Source: Rhodoferax sp.
Lineage (GTDB): Bacteria > Pseudomonadota > Gammaproteobacteria > Burkholderiales > Burkholderiaceae_C
Direction: 5' to 3'
Assembly: GCA_026785765.1 (NCBI GenBank)
Contig: JAJAZK010000027.1
Location: 1-40,118, forward strand
DNA length: 40,118 nt
The translations under genes were made by a program, and so were the position numbers. The notes beneath the pieces are model-generated. The model made no database searches, had not been told where the DNA came from, and saw only the letters and a list, made by a program, of their open reading frames with translations. Positions 8,476 through 16,808 of this stretch are shown here, in pieces (the stretch's first letter is position 1; each line of letters starts with the position of its first letter).

Positions 8476-11079
8476 TCACACATCGATATTGCCGGCACGC
8501 AGGGCATTGGCTTCGATGAACTCGCGTCGCGGCTCAACTTCGTCGCCCATCAGCATGGTGAAAACCCGATCGGCTTCAATCGCATCGTCGATCTGCACAC
8601 GCAGCAATCGGCGCACCGTCGGGTCCATGGTTGTCTCCCACAACTGCATCGGGTTCATTTCGCCCAAACCTTTGTAACGCTGGCGCGAGGTGGCGTTCTC
8701 AGCCTGGCTGATCAGCCAGGCCATCGCCTCGCGAAAGTCGCTGATCTTCTCTTGTTTCTGCCGTTCGCCTTCGCCCCGGCTGACGGTGGCGCCGTCGCTC
8801 AGCAAATCCTTGAATGTGTGCGCTGCCTCCGCCAGCGCTGCATAGTCCGCACCGTGAACAAAGTCCTGTGTCAACACACTGCTCTTCGTATTGCCATGGT
8901 GGCGGCGACTGATGCGCAGAATCGGCTTGTCGGTTCGCACGTCGAATTCGCCAGCCACTTCAGCATCAGGCAGCCGCGATTGCAAAGCTGCCGCGGACTG
9001 TTCCGCATCCGTCACCGTATCCATGTTGAGTGCCACACCATCGGCAACCGCACGCAACGCTTCTGAATCCATGAAATTGTGCAAACGCGCAATCACCGCC
9101 TGCGCCACCTGGTGCTTGCGCGCCAACTCGGCCAAGGTGTCATCCGCCAGCGTGGTTCCATGCGGACCACCGGTGAAAACCGCGGCATTCACCAACGCGA
9201 TGCGCATCAGGAACGTGTCCAGGGCGGCGCCATCCTTGAGGTATAACTCTTCCTTGCCGGCCTTGACCTTGTACAGCGGCGGTTGCGCGATGTAGATATG
9301 CCCGCGCTCGACCAGCTCGGGCATTTGCCGGTAAAAAAACGTCAGCAGCAAGGTGCGAATATGCGCACCGTCCACATCCGCATCGGTCATTATGATGATG
9401 CGGTGGTAACGCAGCTTGGCGACGTTGAAATCATCGTTCCCAGTGGATCCACCGGCCTTGCCTATACCCGTGCCCAAGGCGGTGATCAGGGTCAGGATCT
9501 CGTTGCTTGTGAGCAATTTTTCGTAGCGTGCCTTCTCCACATTCAGAATTTTCCCGCGCAGCGGAAGGATCGCCTGGAACTTCCTGTCGCGACCCTGCTT
9601 TGCAGAACCCCCGGCCGAGTCACCCTCGACAATGTAGATCTCGCAAAGAGCCGGATCTTTCTCCTGGCAGTCAGCAAGTTTCCCTGGCAATCCCATGCCG
9701 TCCAGCACACCTTTGCGCCGTGTCATGTCACGCGCCTTGCGCGCGGCCTCACGCGCGCGTGCCGCTTCGACAATCTTGCCGACAATAATCTTGGCGTCCG
9801 CCGGGCGCTCTTGCAAATAATCGAATAGAAGTTTGCTCACTATGTCCTCGACCGGACCGCGTACCTCACTGCTGACGAGTTTGTCCTTGGTCTGGCTGCT
9901 GAATTTTGGCTCTGGAACCTTGACACTCAACACACAACACAGGCCCTCCCGCATGTCGTCGCCGGTCACTTCAACCTTGGCCTTCTTGGCGATTTCGCTG
10001 TCGTCAATGTACTTGTTGATGACCCGGGTCATGGCGGCGCGCAGGCCAGTCAAGTGGGTTCCGCCATCACGCTGGGGAATGTTGTTGGTAAAACACAGCA
10101 CCTGCTCGTTGTAACCACTGTTCCACTGCATGGCTACCTCAACACCGATGTTGGTATTTTGGTCACTCTGGCGGTCCCCCATCGCATGGAAGATGTTGGG
10201 ATTGAGAACGGTTTTGCCTTTGTTGATGAAGTTGACAAAACCACGCACGCCACCGGCGCCGGAAAAGTCGTCTTCCTTGCCCGTCCGTTCGTCCTTCAAC
10301 CGAATCTTTACGCCGTTGTTCAAAAAACTGAGTTCGCGCAAACGCTTGCTCAGAATTTCATAGTGAAAATCAGTGTTGATCTGGAAAATCTCCAAATCTG
10401 GCAAGAAATGAACTTCTGTGCCGCGCTTTTCGGTGCTGCCGACTACCTTCATGGGTGAAACTTCAACGCCGTTGATGACTTCGACGATACGGTTTTGCAC
10501 GAAACCCCTGGAAAATTCCAGCACGTGCACCTTGCCGTCGCGGCGCACTGTCAATCGCAACATCTTGCTCAATGCATTGACACAACTGACACCCACCCCA
10601 TGCAATCCACCCGACACCTTGTAACTGTTCTGGTTGAACTTGCCACCCGCATGCAGTTCGGTTAGGGCTATCTCAGCCGCAGAGCGTTTTGGCTCATGCT
10701 TGTCGTCCATCTTGACGCCAGTCGGAATGCCGCGCCCGTTATCAACCACACTGATCGAATTATCCGAATGGATGGTTACCAGAATCTCGTCACAATGGCC
10801 TGCCAGCGACTCGTCGATGCTGTTGTCAACCACTTCAAAAACCAGGTGATGCAAACCAGTGCCGTCCGACGTGTCACCGATGTACATTCCAGGGCGTTTG
10901 CGCACCGCCTCCAGACCCTCAAGGATCTGGATCGCGCCTTCACCGTACGCTTCGGACGCGCCTTCCTGGTTACTGTCGATGGTGGGTTGAAAGTTGGAAC
11001 TGTCTGACGTACTTTCACCGGTATGCACTGCGCCACTGGCGTCCGGAGTAATCGAGGGAGACTTGTTTTCTTCTGTCAT
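8476..11079 (-). CDS. gyrB: DNA gyrase subunit B
   Basis: This is the ATPase subunit of DNA gyrase, which introduces negative supercoils with GyrA. The 867-residue product has the GHKL ATPase domain (VEVVDNSIDES, VVDNGRGIPTG, GGLHGVGVSCVNALS), the transducer domain, and the TOPRIM domain with EGDSAGGSAKQGRDR and TDADVDGAHIRTLLL. The C-terminal GyrA-interacting region holds QRYKGLGEMNP. An insertion of about 150 residues lies between TOPRIM and tail, as in proteobacterial GyrB. MTEENK at 11079 is chosen as the start; an in-frame TTG at 11154 would add 25 residues with no family-like sequence. Third in the order dnaA-dnaN-gyrB, 92 bp after dnaN. Confidence 0.97.
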   Translation of the reverse strand: MTEENKSPSITPDASGAVHTGESTSDSSNFQPTIDSNQEGASEAYGEGAIQILEGLEAVRKRPGMYIGDTSDGTGLHHLVFEVVDNSIDESLAGHCDEILVTIHSDNSISVVDNGRGIPTGVKMDDKHEPKRSAAEIALTELHAGGKFNQNSYKVSGGLHGVGVSCVNALSKMLRLTVRRDGKVHVLEFSRGFVQNRIVEVINGVEVSPMKVVGSTEKRGTEVHFLPDLEIFQINTDFHYEILSKRLRELSFLNNGVKIRLKDERTGKEDDFSGAGGVRGFVNFINKGKTVLNPNIFHAMGDRQSDQNTNIGVEVAMQWNSGYNEQVLCFTNNIPQRDGGTHLTGLRAAMTRVINKYIDDSEIAKKAKVEVTGDDMREGLCCVLSVKVPEPKFSSQTKDKLVSSEVRGPVEDIVSKLLFDYLQERPADAKIIVGKIVEAARAREAARKARDMTRRKGVLDGMGLPGKLADCQEKDPALCEIYIVEGDSAGGSAKQGRDRKFQAILPLRGKILNVEKARYEKLLTSNEILTLITALGTGIGKAGGSTGNDDFNVAKLRYHRIIIMTDADVDGAHIRTLLLTFFYRQMPELVERGHIYIAQPPLYKVKAGKEELYLKDGAALDTFLMRIALVNAAVFTGGPHGTTLADDTLAELARKHQVAQAVIARLHNFMDSEALRAVADGVALNMDTVTDAEQSAAALQSRLPDAEVAGEFDVRTDKPILRISRRHHGNTKSSVLTQDFVHGADYAALAEAAHTFKDLLSDGATVSRGEGERQKQEKISDFREAMAWLISQAENATSRQRYKGLGEMNPMQLWETTMDPTVRRLLRVQIDDAIEADRVFTMLMGDEVEPRREFIEANALRAGNIDV

Positions 11080-11120
11080 GACGGGCTTTGCGATTGATTT
11101 CTCGAACTCTTGAATGACCA

Positions 11121-11141
11121 AACCCGCAAAAGCTGCGGGTT
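11121..11141 (-). other. Perfect hairpin in the dnaN-gyrB gap
   Basis: An 8-bp perfect stem (AACCCGCA/TGCGGGTT) with a 5-nt loop lies between the dnaN stop and the gyrB start. On the gyrB-sense strand only TTTGG follows, so it would be a weak terminator or an mRNA-stabilising or processing hairpin that separates gyrB from dnaN expression. Confidence 0.4.
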
Positions 11142-11171
11142 CGGGAATGGTCAACGCCTTTGCAGGAACGG

Positions 11172-12278
11172 TTAGATGCGCATTGGCATCACAACGTACT
11201 TGAAAGTGGCGTTATCCGGAATCGTGAACAAGGCTGAACTGTTTCCATCTGAGAGCTCAAGCTTTACCATGTCTTGGGCCATGTTGCTCAGGGCATCGAT
11301 CAGATAGGTGACATTGAAGCCAATCTCGATGCTGTCACCTGCATAATCAATGTCCAACTCATCGATCGCCTCTTCCTGTTCCGCATTGTTGGAAGCAACA
11401 CGCAAGGTTCCAGGCTCGATATTGAGGCGTACGCCCTTGAACTTGTCGCTGGTCAGAATCGCCGTCCGTTGCAAGGTCGCCAACAATGGCAACCGACCCA
11501 GGGTGATGCAGTTCTTGTGATTTTTCGGAATCACGCGGTTGTAATCCGGGAATTTTCCTTCCACCAACTTGGTAACAAACTCCATTCCGCCAAAACTGAA
11601 TTTGGCCTGGTTGTTGGCAAACTGCATGTCGATTGCCCCCTCCACATCACTGAGCAAGCGTTGCATTTCGATAACCGTCTTGCGTGGCAAGATCACCTCT
11701 TGGCGTGGTACTTCCACATCCAGCATGGCTGATGCAAAAGCCAAGCGATGGCCGTCGGTAGCCACCAGGCTCAGTTGTTTTCCCTCGGCAACAAACAAAA
11801 TTCCGTTCAGGTAGTACCGGATGTCGTGTACCGCCATCGCGAATGAAACCTGCCCCAAAAGGTCCTTCAGCGTCTTTTGCGGTACGCTGAATATCGGGCC
11901 ATAGGCAGGCGACTCCTGCACCAGTGGAAAGTCTTCTGCCAACATTGTTTGCAGGGTGAACTTGCTTTTGCCACCTTTAAGGATCACTTTGCTCTGGCTT
12001 GACTCCAACACTACCGTCTGGTCGGCCGGCATCGTGCGCAGAATGTCAATCAGTTTTCGCGCGCCAATCGTGGTGCTGAAGTTTTCGGAATCGCCATCGA
12101 GTTCAGCAGTGGTCCTGATCTGGATCTCGAGGTCACTGGTGGTGAATTGCACGGAACTCCCGGTCTTTCGGATCAAGACGTTGGCCAAGATGGGCAATGT
12201 GTGGCGCCGTTCCACAATGCCAGACACCGACTGCAGCACCGACAGGATTTTTTCCTGAGTTGTTTTCATCACGATCAT
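11172..12278 (-). CDS. dnaN: DNA polymerase III sliding clamp (beta subunit)
   Basis: The product is the ring-shaped processivity clamp that tethers DNA polymerase III and many repair proteins to DNA. It has 368 residues, the normal length, with three repeated clamp folds. Recognisable blocks are SVSGIVERRHTLPILANVLI near the N-terminus, FAMAVHDIRYYLNGILF and ATDGHRLAFA in the middle, and the C-terminal YVVMPMRI. The ATG at 12278 is preferred because AGAGG lies 5 nt upstream; a second ATG lies three codons in. It follows dnaA after a 264-bp gap that looks like the replication origin. Confidence 0.97.
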   Translation of the reverse strand: MIVMKTTQEKILSVLQSVSGIVERRHTLPILANVLIRKTGSSVQFTTSDLEIQIRTTAELDGDSENFSTTIGARKLIDILRTMPADQTVVLESSQSKVILKGGKSKFTLQTMLAEDFPLVQESPAYGPIFSVPQKTLKDLLGQVSFAMAVHDIRYYLNGILFVAEGKQLSLVATDGHRLAFASAMLDVEVPRQEVILPRKTVIEMQRLLSDVEGAIDMQFANNQAKFSFGGMEFVTKLVEGKFPDYNRVIPKNHKNCITLGRLPLLATLQRTAILTSDKFKGVRLNIEPGTLRVASNNAEQEEAIDELDIDYAGDSIEIGFNVTYLIDALSNMAQDMVKLELSDGNSSALFTIPDNATFKYVVMPMRI

Positions 12279-12296
12279 GTCAACCTCTTGTCTGAT

Positions 12297-12500
12297 TTCT
12301 CTAATTTAGATTAGTAGTAGTAGATAAGGAAAGCGAGCGGCTGTGGATATCCGCATTTTCTCTTTTTTTTTCAATGACTTGGCGGGTTTTGACGGGTGTG
12401 GGTATCTGCGTATCAAAAGTGTCGCCATCGGCGCATAACTTAGCCTAAGCCGCCGTCCCTGTGGACAAGTGCTTAGTTGTTCGTCAATTGTCCCCAGGGT
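12297..12500. other. oriC: Probable replication origin (oriC) between dnaA and dnaN
   Basis: This 264-bp intergenic region has several near-consensus DnaA boxes on one strand: 12342-12350 (ATATCCACA in reverse complement), 12397-12405 (ATACCCACA) and 12460-12468 (TTGTCCACA). A further TTGTCCCCA is at 12488-12496. A T-rich tract lies at 12358-12372. Beside the first box is a GC-rich spacer and then repeated TAG triplets (12307-12309 and 12312-12323), the layout described for DnaA-trio unwinding elements. Flanking dnaA and dnaN and the change of gene direction at this locus support the call. The exact unwinding site is inferred. Confidence 0.7.
12307..12323 (+). other. DnaA-trio-like TAG repeat
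   Basis: TAG occurs at 12307-12309 and then four times in direct succession at 12312-12323, inside an AT-rich stretch. A GC-rich segment and the DnaA box at 12342-12350 follow on its 3' side, the order expected for DnaA-trio elements on which DnaA forms a single-strand filament. Confidence 0.55.
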
Positions 12501-12542
12501 TGGCGCAAACAGCTCAAAAGTGCTCCCCTAACGGCCCTGCCT

Positions 12543-13955
12543 TTACCCTTTCAGGGTTTGTTCCAGAACGTGCAACTGTTGGTTTAGCTCGGTCAGTTGC
12601 TGGCGCTCGCCGCCAATCTTGCGCACCGCGTGCAACACGGTTGTGTGATCACGTCCCCCAAACAACTCACCGATTTCAGGCAAACTTTTTTGCGTGAGTT
12701 CTTTCGCCAGGTACATCGCAATTTGGCGTGGTCGGGCAATGCTGGCAGGACGTTTCTTGGAGTACATGTCGGCGACTTTGATTTTGTAGTAGTCAGCGAC
12801 TGTTTTCTGAATGTTCTCCACGGATATCTGGCGGTTCTGGATCGACAAAAGGTCGCGTAACGCGTCACGCGCAAGCTGAATTGATATGTCTTTTTGATTG
12901 AACCGCGAATACGCCAGTATCTTACGCAATGCACCCTCAAGCTCACGCACGTTGGAGCGTACATTCTTAGCCACGAAGAAAGCTACTTCCTCGGGCATTT
13001 CGGTACCTTCAGCGCGCGCCTTGTTGATCAGAATGGCGACCCTCATCTCAAGTTCGGGCGGCTCGATTGCGACAGTCAGACCAGAATCGAAACGCGACAC
13101 CAGGCGTTCGTGAATATCGGCAAGTCCCTTCGGATAGGTGTCACTGGTCATCACGATATGAGACTTTTTTGCCAGCAATGCTTCAAAAGCATTGAAGAAC
13201 TCTTCCTGTGTGCGCTCCTTGTTGGCCAAAAACTGCACATCGTCTATCAGTAATAAATCGAGAGAATGGTAGTGGTCCTTAAACTCGTCGAAGGTCTTGC
13301 GCTGGTAGGCTTTGACCACATCCGATACAAACTGCTCGGCATGGATGTAGAGAACTCGTGCAGTCGGTCGATTTGCCAGCAATCGGTTGCCGACTGCATG
13401 CATCAGGTGGGTTTTGCCCAAACCCACGCCGCCATAGATAAATAAAGGGTTGTACAACTGCCCCGGAATGTCGGACACATGCAAAGCGGCGGCACGCGCC
13501 ATCCGGTTTGCCGATCCCTCCACCAAGGTGTCAAATGTAAGATTCGAGTTGAGGCGGTTGCGCTGACCCAGAAGCGTCTTGTCGTGCACCAGATCCGGGG
13601 GCTCTTCAATTGGAAGACTCTCCGGCACGATCTGGTTGAATGATTGCCTTGCAATGGTTTCTCTGGGAGCAAGTGCTAACTCCAGGTGAATGGCTTGACC
13701 GTATATCTTGTCCAGCTTAGCTGCGATCCGGCTTCCATATTGGGTTCGGATCCAGTCCAGCTTGAAGCGGTTTCCAACCAGCAACGTCACTTTGGAAAAG
13801 TCGTCCGAGACGACTGCGGTCAGCGGTCTAATCCAGGTGTTGAACTGTTGCTCAGGCATCTCCTGAGCGAGTTGATCAATACAAGTGTGCCACAGTTCTT
13901 GTCCAGCGTTGGTGCCCGAGTTGCCCGACTTCTCGCCACGGAATGCGTCTTCCAT
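12543..13955 (-). CDS. dnaA: Chromosomal replication initiator protein
   Basis: DnaA binds DnaA boxes and melts oriC with ATP. The 470-residue protein has domain I (LWHTCIDQLAQEMPEQQFNTWIRPL), a linker, an AAA+ domain with Walker A GGVGLGKTHLMHAVGN and Walker B LLIDDVQFLANKERTQEEFF, and domain IV with GGRDHTTVLHAVRKI for box recognition. Length is typical for the Burkholderiales. The ATG at 13955 has a GTAGG Shine-Dalgarno. Its promoter overlaps a DnaA box, which suggests autoregulation. It is divergent from rpmH, with a 208-bp gap. Confidence 0.98.
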   Translation of the reverse strand: MEDAFRGEKSGNSGTNAGQELWHTCIDQLAQEMPEQQFNTWIRPLTAVVSDDFSKVTLLVGNRFKLDWIRTQYGSRIAAKLDKIYGQAIHLELALAPRETIARQSFNQIVPESLPIEEPPDLVHDKTLLGQRNRLNSNLTFDTLVEGSANRMARAAALHVSDIPGQLYNPLFIYGGVGLGKTHLMHAVGNRLLANRPTARVLYIHAEQFVSDVVKAYQRKTFDEFKDHYHSLDLLLIDDVQFLANKERTQEEFFNAFEALLAKKSHIVMTSDTYPKGLADIHERLVSRFDSGLTVAIEPPELEMRVAILINKARAEGTEMPEEVAFFVAKNVRSNVRELEGALRKILAYSRFNQKDISIQLARDALRDLLSIQNRQISVENIQKTVADYYKIKVADMYSKKRPASIARPRQIAMYLAKELTQKSLPEIGELFGGRDHTTVLHAVRKIGGERQQLTELNQQLHVLEQTLKG

Positions 13956-13971
13956 CGTACCTACTCGCTTC

Positions 13972-14030
13972 TGTGGATATTGTCGCTTTTCGCGATAGTA
14001 AATTTTAGCTTATCTGGTATCTATCCACAA
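13972..14030 (-). promoter_or_regulatory. dnaA promoter overlapped by DnaA boxes
   Basis: On the minus strand, TTGTGG at 14025-14030 and TAAAAT at 14002-14007 form a sigma70-type promoter with a 17-bp spacer reading into dnaA. The -35 element lies inside the DnaA-box-like CTATCCACA at 14021-14029. A second box (ATATCCACA in reverse complement) lies at 13972-13980 in the leader. This arrangement predicts repression of dnaA by DnaA. Confidence 0.65.
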
Positions 14031-14097
14031 GAAATTCATGCACCACTCCCGGGCTTGCTGGAGCTGCGAAACCAGCTACAGAGTCAACCCAAAGCAG

Positions 14098-14126
14098 TTG
14101 TCGTCATTGCAAAAATTTGCCATAAT
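14098..14126 (+). promoter_or_regulatory. rpmH operon promoter
   Basis: TTGTCG at 14098-14103 and CATAAT at 14121-14126 have a 17-bp spacer and point into rpmH, whose ATG is 38 bp beyond the -10 element. This would drive the rpmH-rnpA-yidD-yidC run. Confidence 0.6.
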
Positions 14127-14163
14127 CACGGGTTAACCTGACTACAGCATTTAGGACCGCATC

Positions 14164-14298
14164 ATGAAACGCACTTACCAACCTTCAAAAATCCGCCGGG
14201 CTCGCACCCACGGATTTCTGGTCCGAATGAAGACGCGCGGTGGTCGTGCAGTCATCAATGCACGTCGGGCCAAAGGCCGCAAACGCCTGGCCGTCTGA
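14164..14298 (+). CDS. rpmH: 50S ribosomal protein L34
   Basis: A 44-residue basic protein begins MKRTYQPSKIRRARTHGF and ends GRKRLAV, matching L34 over its whole length. It is part of the large ribosomal subunit. TAGGA lies about 8 nt before the ATG. It leads the conserved rpmH-rnpA-yidD-yidC-mnmE block and is divergent from dnaA, the usual arrangement near oriC. Confidence 0.98.
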   Translation: MKRTYQPSKIRRARTHGFLVRMKTRGGRAVINARRAKGRKRLAV

Positions 14299-14339
14299 CG
14301 TCAAGGCGCATTTTAGCCGGGTGACCGGGCCGATGCCAG

Positions 14340-14774
14340 GTGCAGCGCCTCAAGTTCAGGAGCCAGTTTCAGGCGGTTCTGGCAGCTGACCGAGTTGCGT
14401 CTACTACCCACTTTGTGCTGCACCAGTGCAAGTTTCCAACGCTATTCGGCGCATCAGGCAAATCTCTTGAAACTGAGGTGGTGTTGCCTAAGGTCGTCGA
14501 AGTGTGGTTGGGAGCGATGGTGCCCAAGCGATGGGCCAAACGAGCAGTGACCCGAAACGCCATCAAACGGCAAATTTATACCGTGAGCCTCGAATACGAG
14601 AATGCCTTGCCATTTGCAGCATACGTGGTCAGACTGCGCGCCGGTTTCGACCGCACCCGCTTTATCAGTGCTACTTCAGACGCGCTTAATGTCGTTGTAC
14701 GGGCTGAGTTGCAGCGTTTGTTTGCTGCAACCGTGACGCGCCCATTGGCAGCGCCGGCAAACGGTGGTCCATGA
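14340..14774 (+). CDS. rnpA: Ribonuclease P protein component
   Basis: RnpA is the protein cofactor of RNase P, which trims the 5' ends of tRNA precursors. The 144-residue product begins MQRLKFRSQFQAVL, contains the FVLH strand, and has the RNR-type RNA-binding helix as KRAVTRNAIKRQIY. It is slightly longer than the common 110-130 residues because of a tail after LQRLF. The start is GTG at 14340, since a stop lies in frame at 14322 and no ATG fits. Its end overlaps the yidD start. Confidence 0.96.
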   Translation: MQRLKFRSQFQAVLAADRVASTTHFVLHQCKFPTLFGASGKSLETEVVLPKVVEVWLGAMVPKRWAKRAVTRNAIKRQIYTVSLEYENALPFAAYVVRLRAGFDRTRFISATSDALNVVVRAELQRLFAATVTRPLAAPANGGP

Positions 14775-15046
14775 TGATTGCGAAACTGTTGGTCGCGTTG
14801 GTACAGATGTACCGGCTTTTTTTCCGCTCGTGGCTTGGCAGCAATTGCCGCTTTGAGCCGACCTGTTCAACGTACGCACTGGAGGCGCTGCAAACGCACG
14901 GCGCCGCAGGTGGCAGCTATCTGACACTGGCGCGCCTTACGCGTTGCCACCCATGGTGTGACGGAGGCGTTGATCCGGTCCCCGTCCAACGGCCGCGGTT
15001 GTTTTCGCGCTTGGTTGCGACCTCCACTGAGAAGACCTCTTCATGA
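14771..15046 (+). CDS. yidD: Membrane protein insertion efficiency factor YidD
   Basis: This small protein of 91 residues is associated with the inner membrane and helps YidC-dependent insertion. The signature is complete: an amphipathic N-terminus (LLVALVQMYRLFFRSWLG), the CRFEPTCSTYALEAL motif and the RLTRCHPWCDGGVDPVP motif with conserved cysteines. It overlaps the rnpA end as ATGA and the yidC start as ATGA, so the three genes are translationally coupled. Confidence 0.96.
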   Translation: MMIAKLLVALVQMYRLFFRSWLGSNCRFEPTCSTYALEALQTHGAAGGSYLTLARLTRCHPWCDGGVDPVPVQRPRLFSRLVATSTEKTSS

Positions 15047-16773
15047 ACGATATTCGCCGAACCATCCTGTGGGTGATTTTTGGCTTCTCCATGGTACTTT
15101 TGTGGGACCAGTGGCAGATCCACAATGGGCGTCAACCCACGTTTATTCCTGCACCCCCCAAGGCAGCCGTGGTAACTACTCCGCCTATGCCATCGTCTAC
15201 TGCCGGAGTGCCGTCAGTCAGCAGTGCGGTTCCGGCCACCGCGCCGGCTGCGTTGCCTTCCGTGCAATCGGTGCCGGTTACGACAGCGGCACCAGCCACG
15301 GCGCAAGCGAACCTCCTGGTCGTGAGCACCGATGTGCTCAAACTCACGTTTGACAGCGAAGGTGGCTCCCTGGTGCGCACCGAGTTCCTGCGCCATCGCG
15401 ACATGGCTGACAAGGCAAAAAACTTCGTTTTGCTCGACAACAGCCGCGAACGCGTGTACGTGGCACAAAGCGGCTTGATCGGTGGGGTTGCCGGCGCGGT
15501 GTTTCCGACCCACAAGACGGCGATGGTGGTGGAGGGCGCGCGCGATCTCAACGATGGCGAAAACGAATTGGTCGTTACCTTCACTTCGGCCGAGGTGGGC
15601 GGCGCCAGGCTGGTGAAGAGCTACATCCTCAAACGCGGGTCCTATGCAATGGCGGTCAGGCACACGGTGAGCAATGTCTCCGGCACCCCGATTGAACCGC
15701 TGCTGTACCTGCAACTGGTGCGCGACGGCAACAAACTTGCCGGTGAGTCCGCTTTTTATTCGACCTTCACCGGTCCCGCCGTCTACACCGAATCGAAGAA
15801 ATACCAGAAAGTCGAATTCGCCGATATCAAGAAGAAGAAAGCGGATTTCGAGAAACAAGCTTCCAACGGGTATGTCGCGATGGTGCAGCACTACTTTGCC
15901 AGTGCCTGGGTGCTGCCCGACGGCGTCAAGCGGGAGATTTCCCTGGACGCGGTGGACATCGGCGCTGCGGTGGGCGACTGCTGTTACCGCGCCACCATGA
16001 TCACCCCGATGGATGCGCTGGTCCCCGGAGCCTCCAAAACGGTAGAAGCCCAGCTGTTTGCCGGCCCCCAGCAGGAGAAGATGCTTGAAGCCCTGACCCC
16101 AGGACTCGAACTCGTCAAGGACTACGGCTGGCTCACCATTCTGGCCAAGCCTTTGTACTGGTTGCTCGATGAGCTGCACAGCATGATCCAGAACTGGGGC
16201 TGGTCCATCGTCGGCCTTGTGATTTTGCTCAAGATGGCCTTCTACTGGCTCAACGCCAAAGCCTATGCAAGCATGGCCAAGATGAAGGCCGTCAATCCAA
16301 AAGTGATGGAGATGCGCGAACGTCTGAAGGACAATCCGCAACAAATGCAGCAGGAAATGATGCGGATTTACCGGGAAGAGAAAGTCAACCCTTTGGGTGG
16401 CTGCTTCCCCATCATGGTTCAGATCCCGGTGTTCATCGCCTTGTACTGGGTTCTGCTGTCTAGTGTCGAGATGCGCAATGCACCCTGGATACTCTGGATC
16501 CATGATCTGTCATCACCCGATCCCTACTACATCATGCCGTTGGTCATGACTTTGACAACGCTGCTGCAGACCGCGCTCAATCCGACCCCGCCCGATCCAT
16601 TGCAGGCCAAATTGATGTGGTTCATGCCACTGATTTTCTCGGTGATGTTCTTTTTCTTCCCGGCCGGACTGGTGTTGTACTGGATCACGAACAACATTCT
16701 TTCCATCGCACAACAATGGTTGATCAATACCCGCATGGGCGTTCCGCCCCAGTTCAACCTGCCCAAGTTCTAA
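15043..16773 (+). CDS. yidC: Membrane protein insertase YidC
   Basis: YidC inserts and folds inner-membrane proteins alone or with SecYEG. The 576-residue product has an N-terminal transmembrane helix (IRRTILWVIFGFSMVLLWDQW), a Pro/Ala/Thr-rich linker, a large periplasmic domain and the conserved five-helix core. The core begins near LKDYGWLTILAKPLYWLL and includes the cytoplasmic coiled region MAKMKAVNPKVMEMRERLKDN, the GGCFPIMVQIPVFIALYWVL helix, and the last helices ending in NILSIAQQWLINTRMG. Length is normal for Gram-negative YidC. It lies 35 bp before mnmE. Confidence 0.97.
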   Translation: MNDIRRTILWVIFGFSMVLLWDQWQIHNGRQPTFIPAPPKAAVVTTPPMPSSTAGVPSVSSAVPATAPAALPSVQSVPVTTAAPATAQANLLVVSTDVLKLTFDSEGGSLVRTEFLRHRDMADKAKNFVLLDNSRERVYVAQSGLIGGVAGAVFPTHKTAMVVEGARDLNDGENELVVTFTSAEVGGARLVKSYILKRGSYAMAVRHTVSNVSGTPIEPLLYLQLVRDGNKLAGESAFYSTFTGPAVYTESKKYQKVEFADIKKKKADFEKQASNGYVAMVQHYFASAWVLPDGVKREISLDAVDIGAAVGDCCYRATMITPMDALVPGASKTVEAQLFAGPQQEKMLEALTPGLELVKDYGWLTILAKPLYWLLDELHSMIQNWGWSIVGLVILLKMAFYWLNAKAYASMAKMKAVNPKVMEMRERLKDNPQQMQQEMMRIYREEKVNPLGGCFPIMVQIPVFIALYWVLLSSVEMRNAPWILWIHDLSSPDPYYIMPLVMTLTTLLQTALNPTPPDPLQAKLMWFMPLIFSVMFFFFPAGLVLYWITNNILSIAQQWLINTRMGVPPQFNLPKF

Positions 16774-16808
16774 GGCGCCGCGACGGCGTCCGCCCGGTGT
16801 AACTCAGC

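Noticed and set aside
11121..11141. dnaN-gyrB hairpin as a terminator
   Set aside because: The stem is perfect but only a short TTTGG follows, so it is listed as a hairpin of unknown role.
11080..11154. N-terminal extension of GyrB from TTG 11154
   Set aside because: The added 25 residues have no counterpart in GyrB, while MTEENK at 11079 matches the usual start of relatives.
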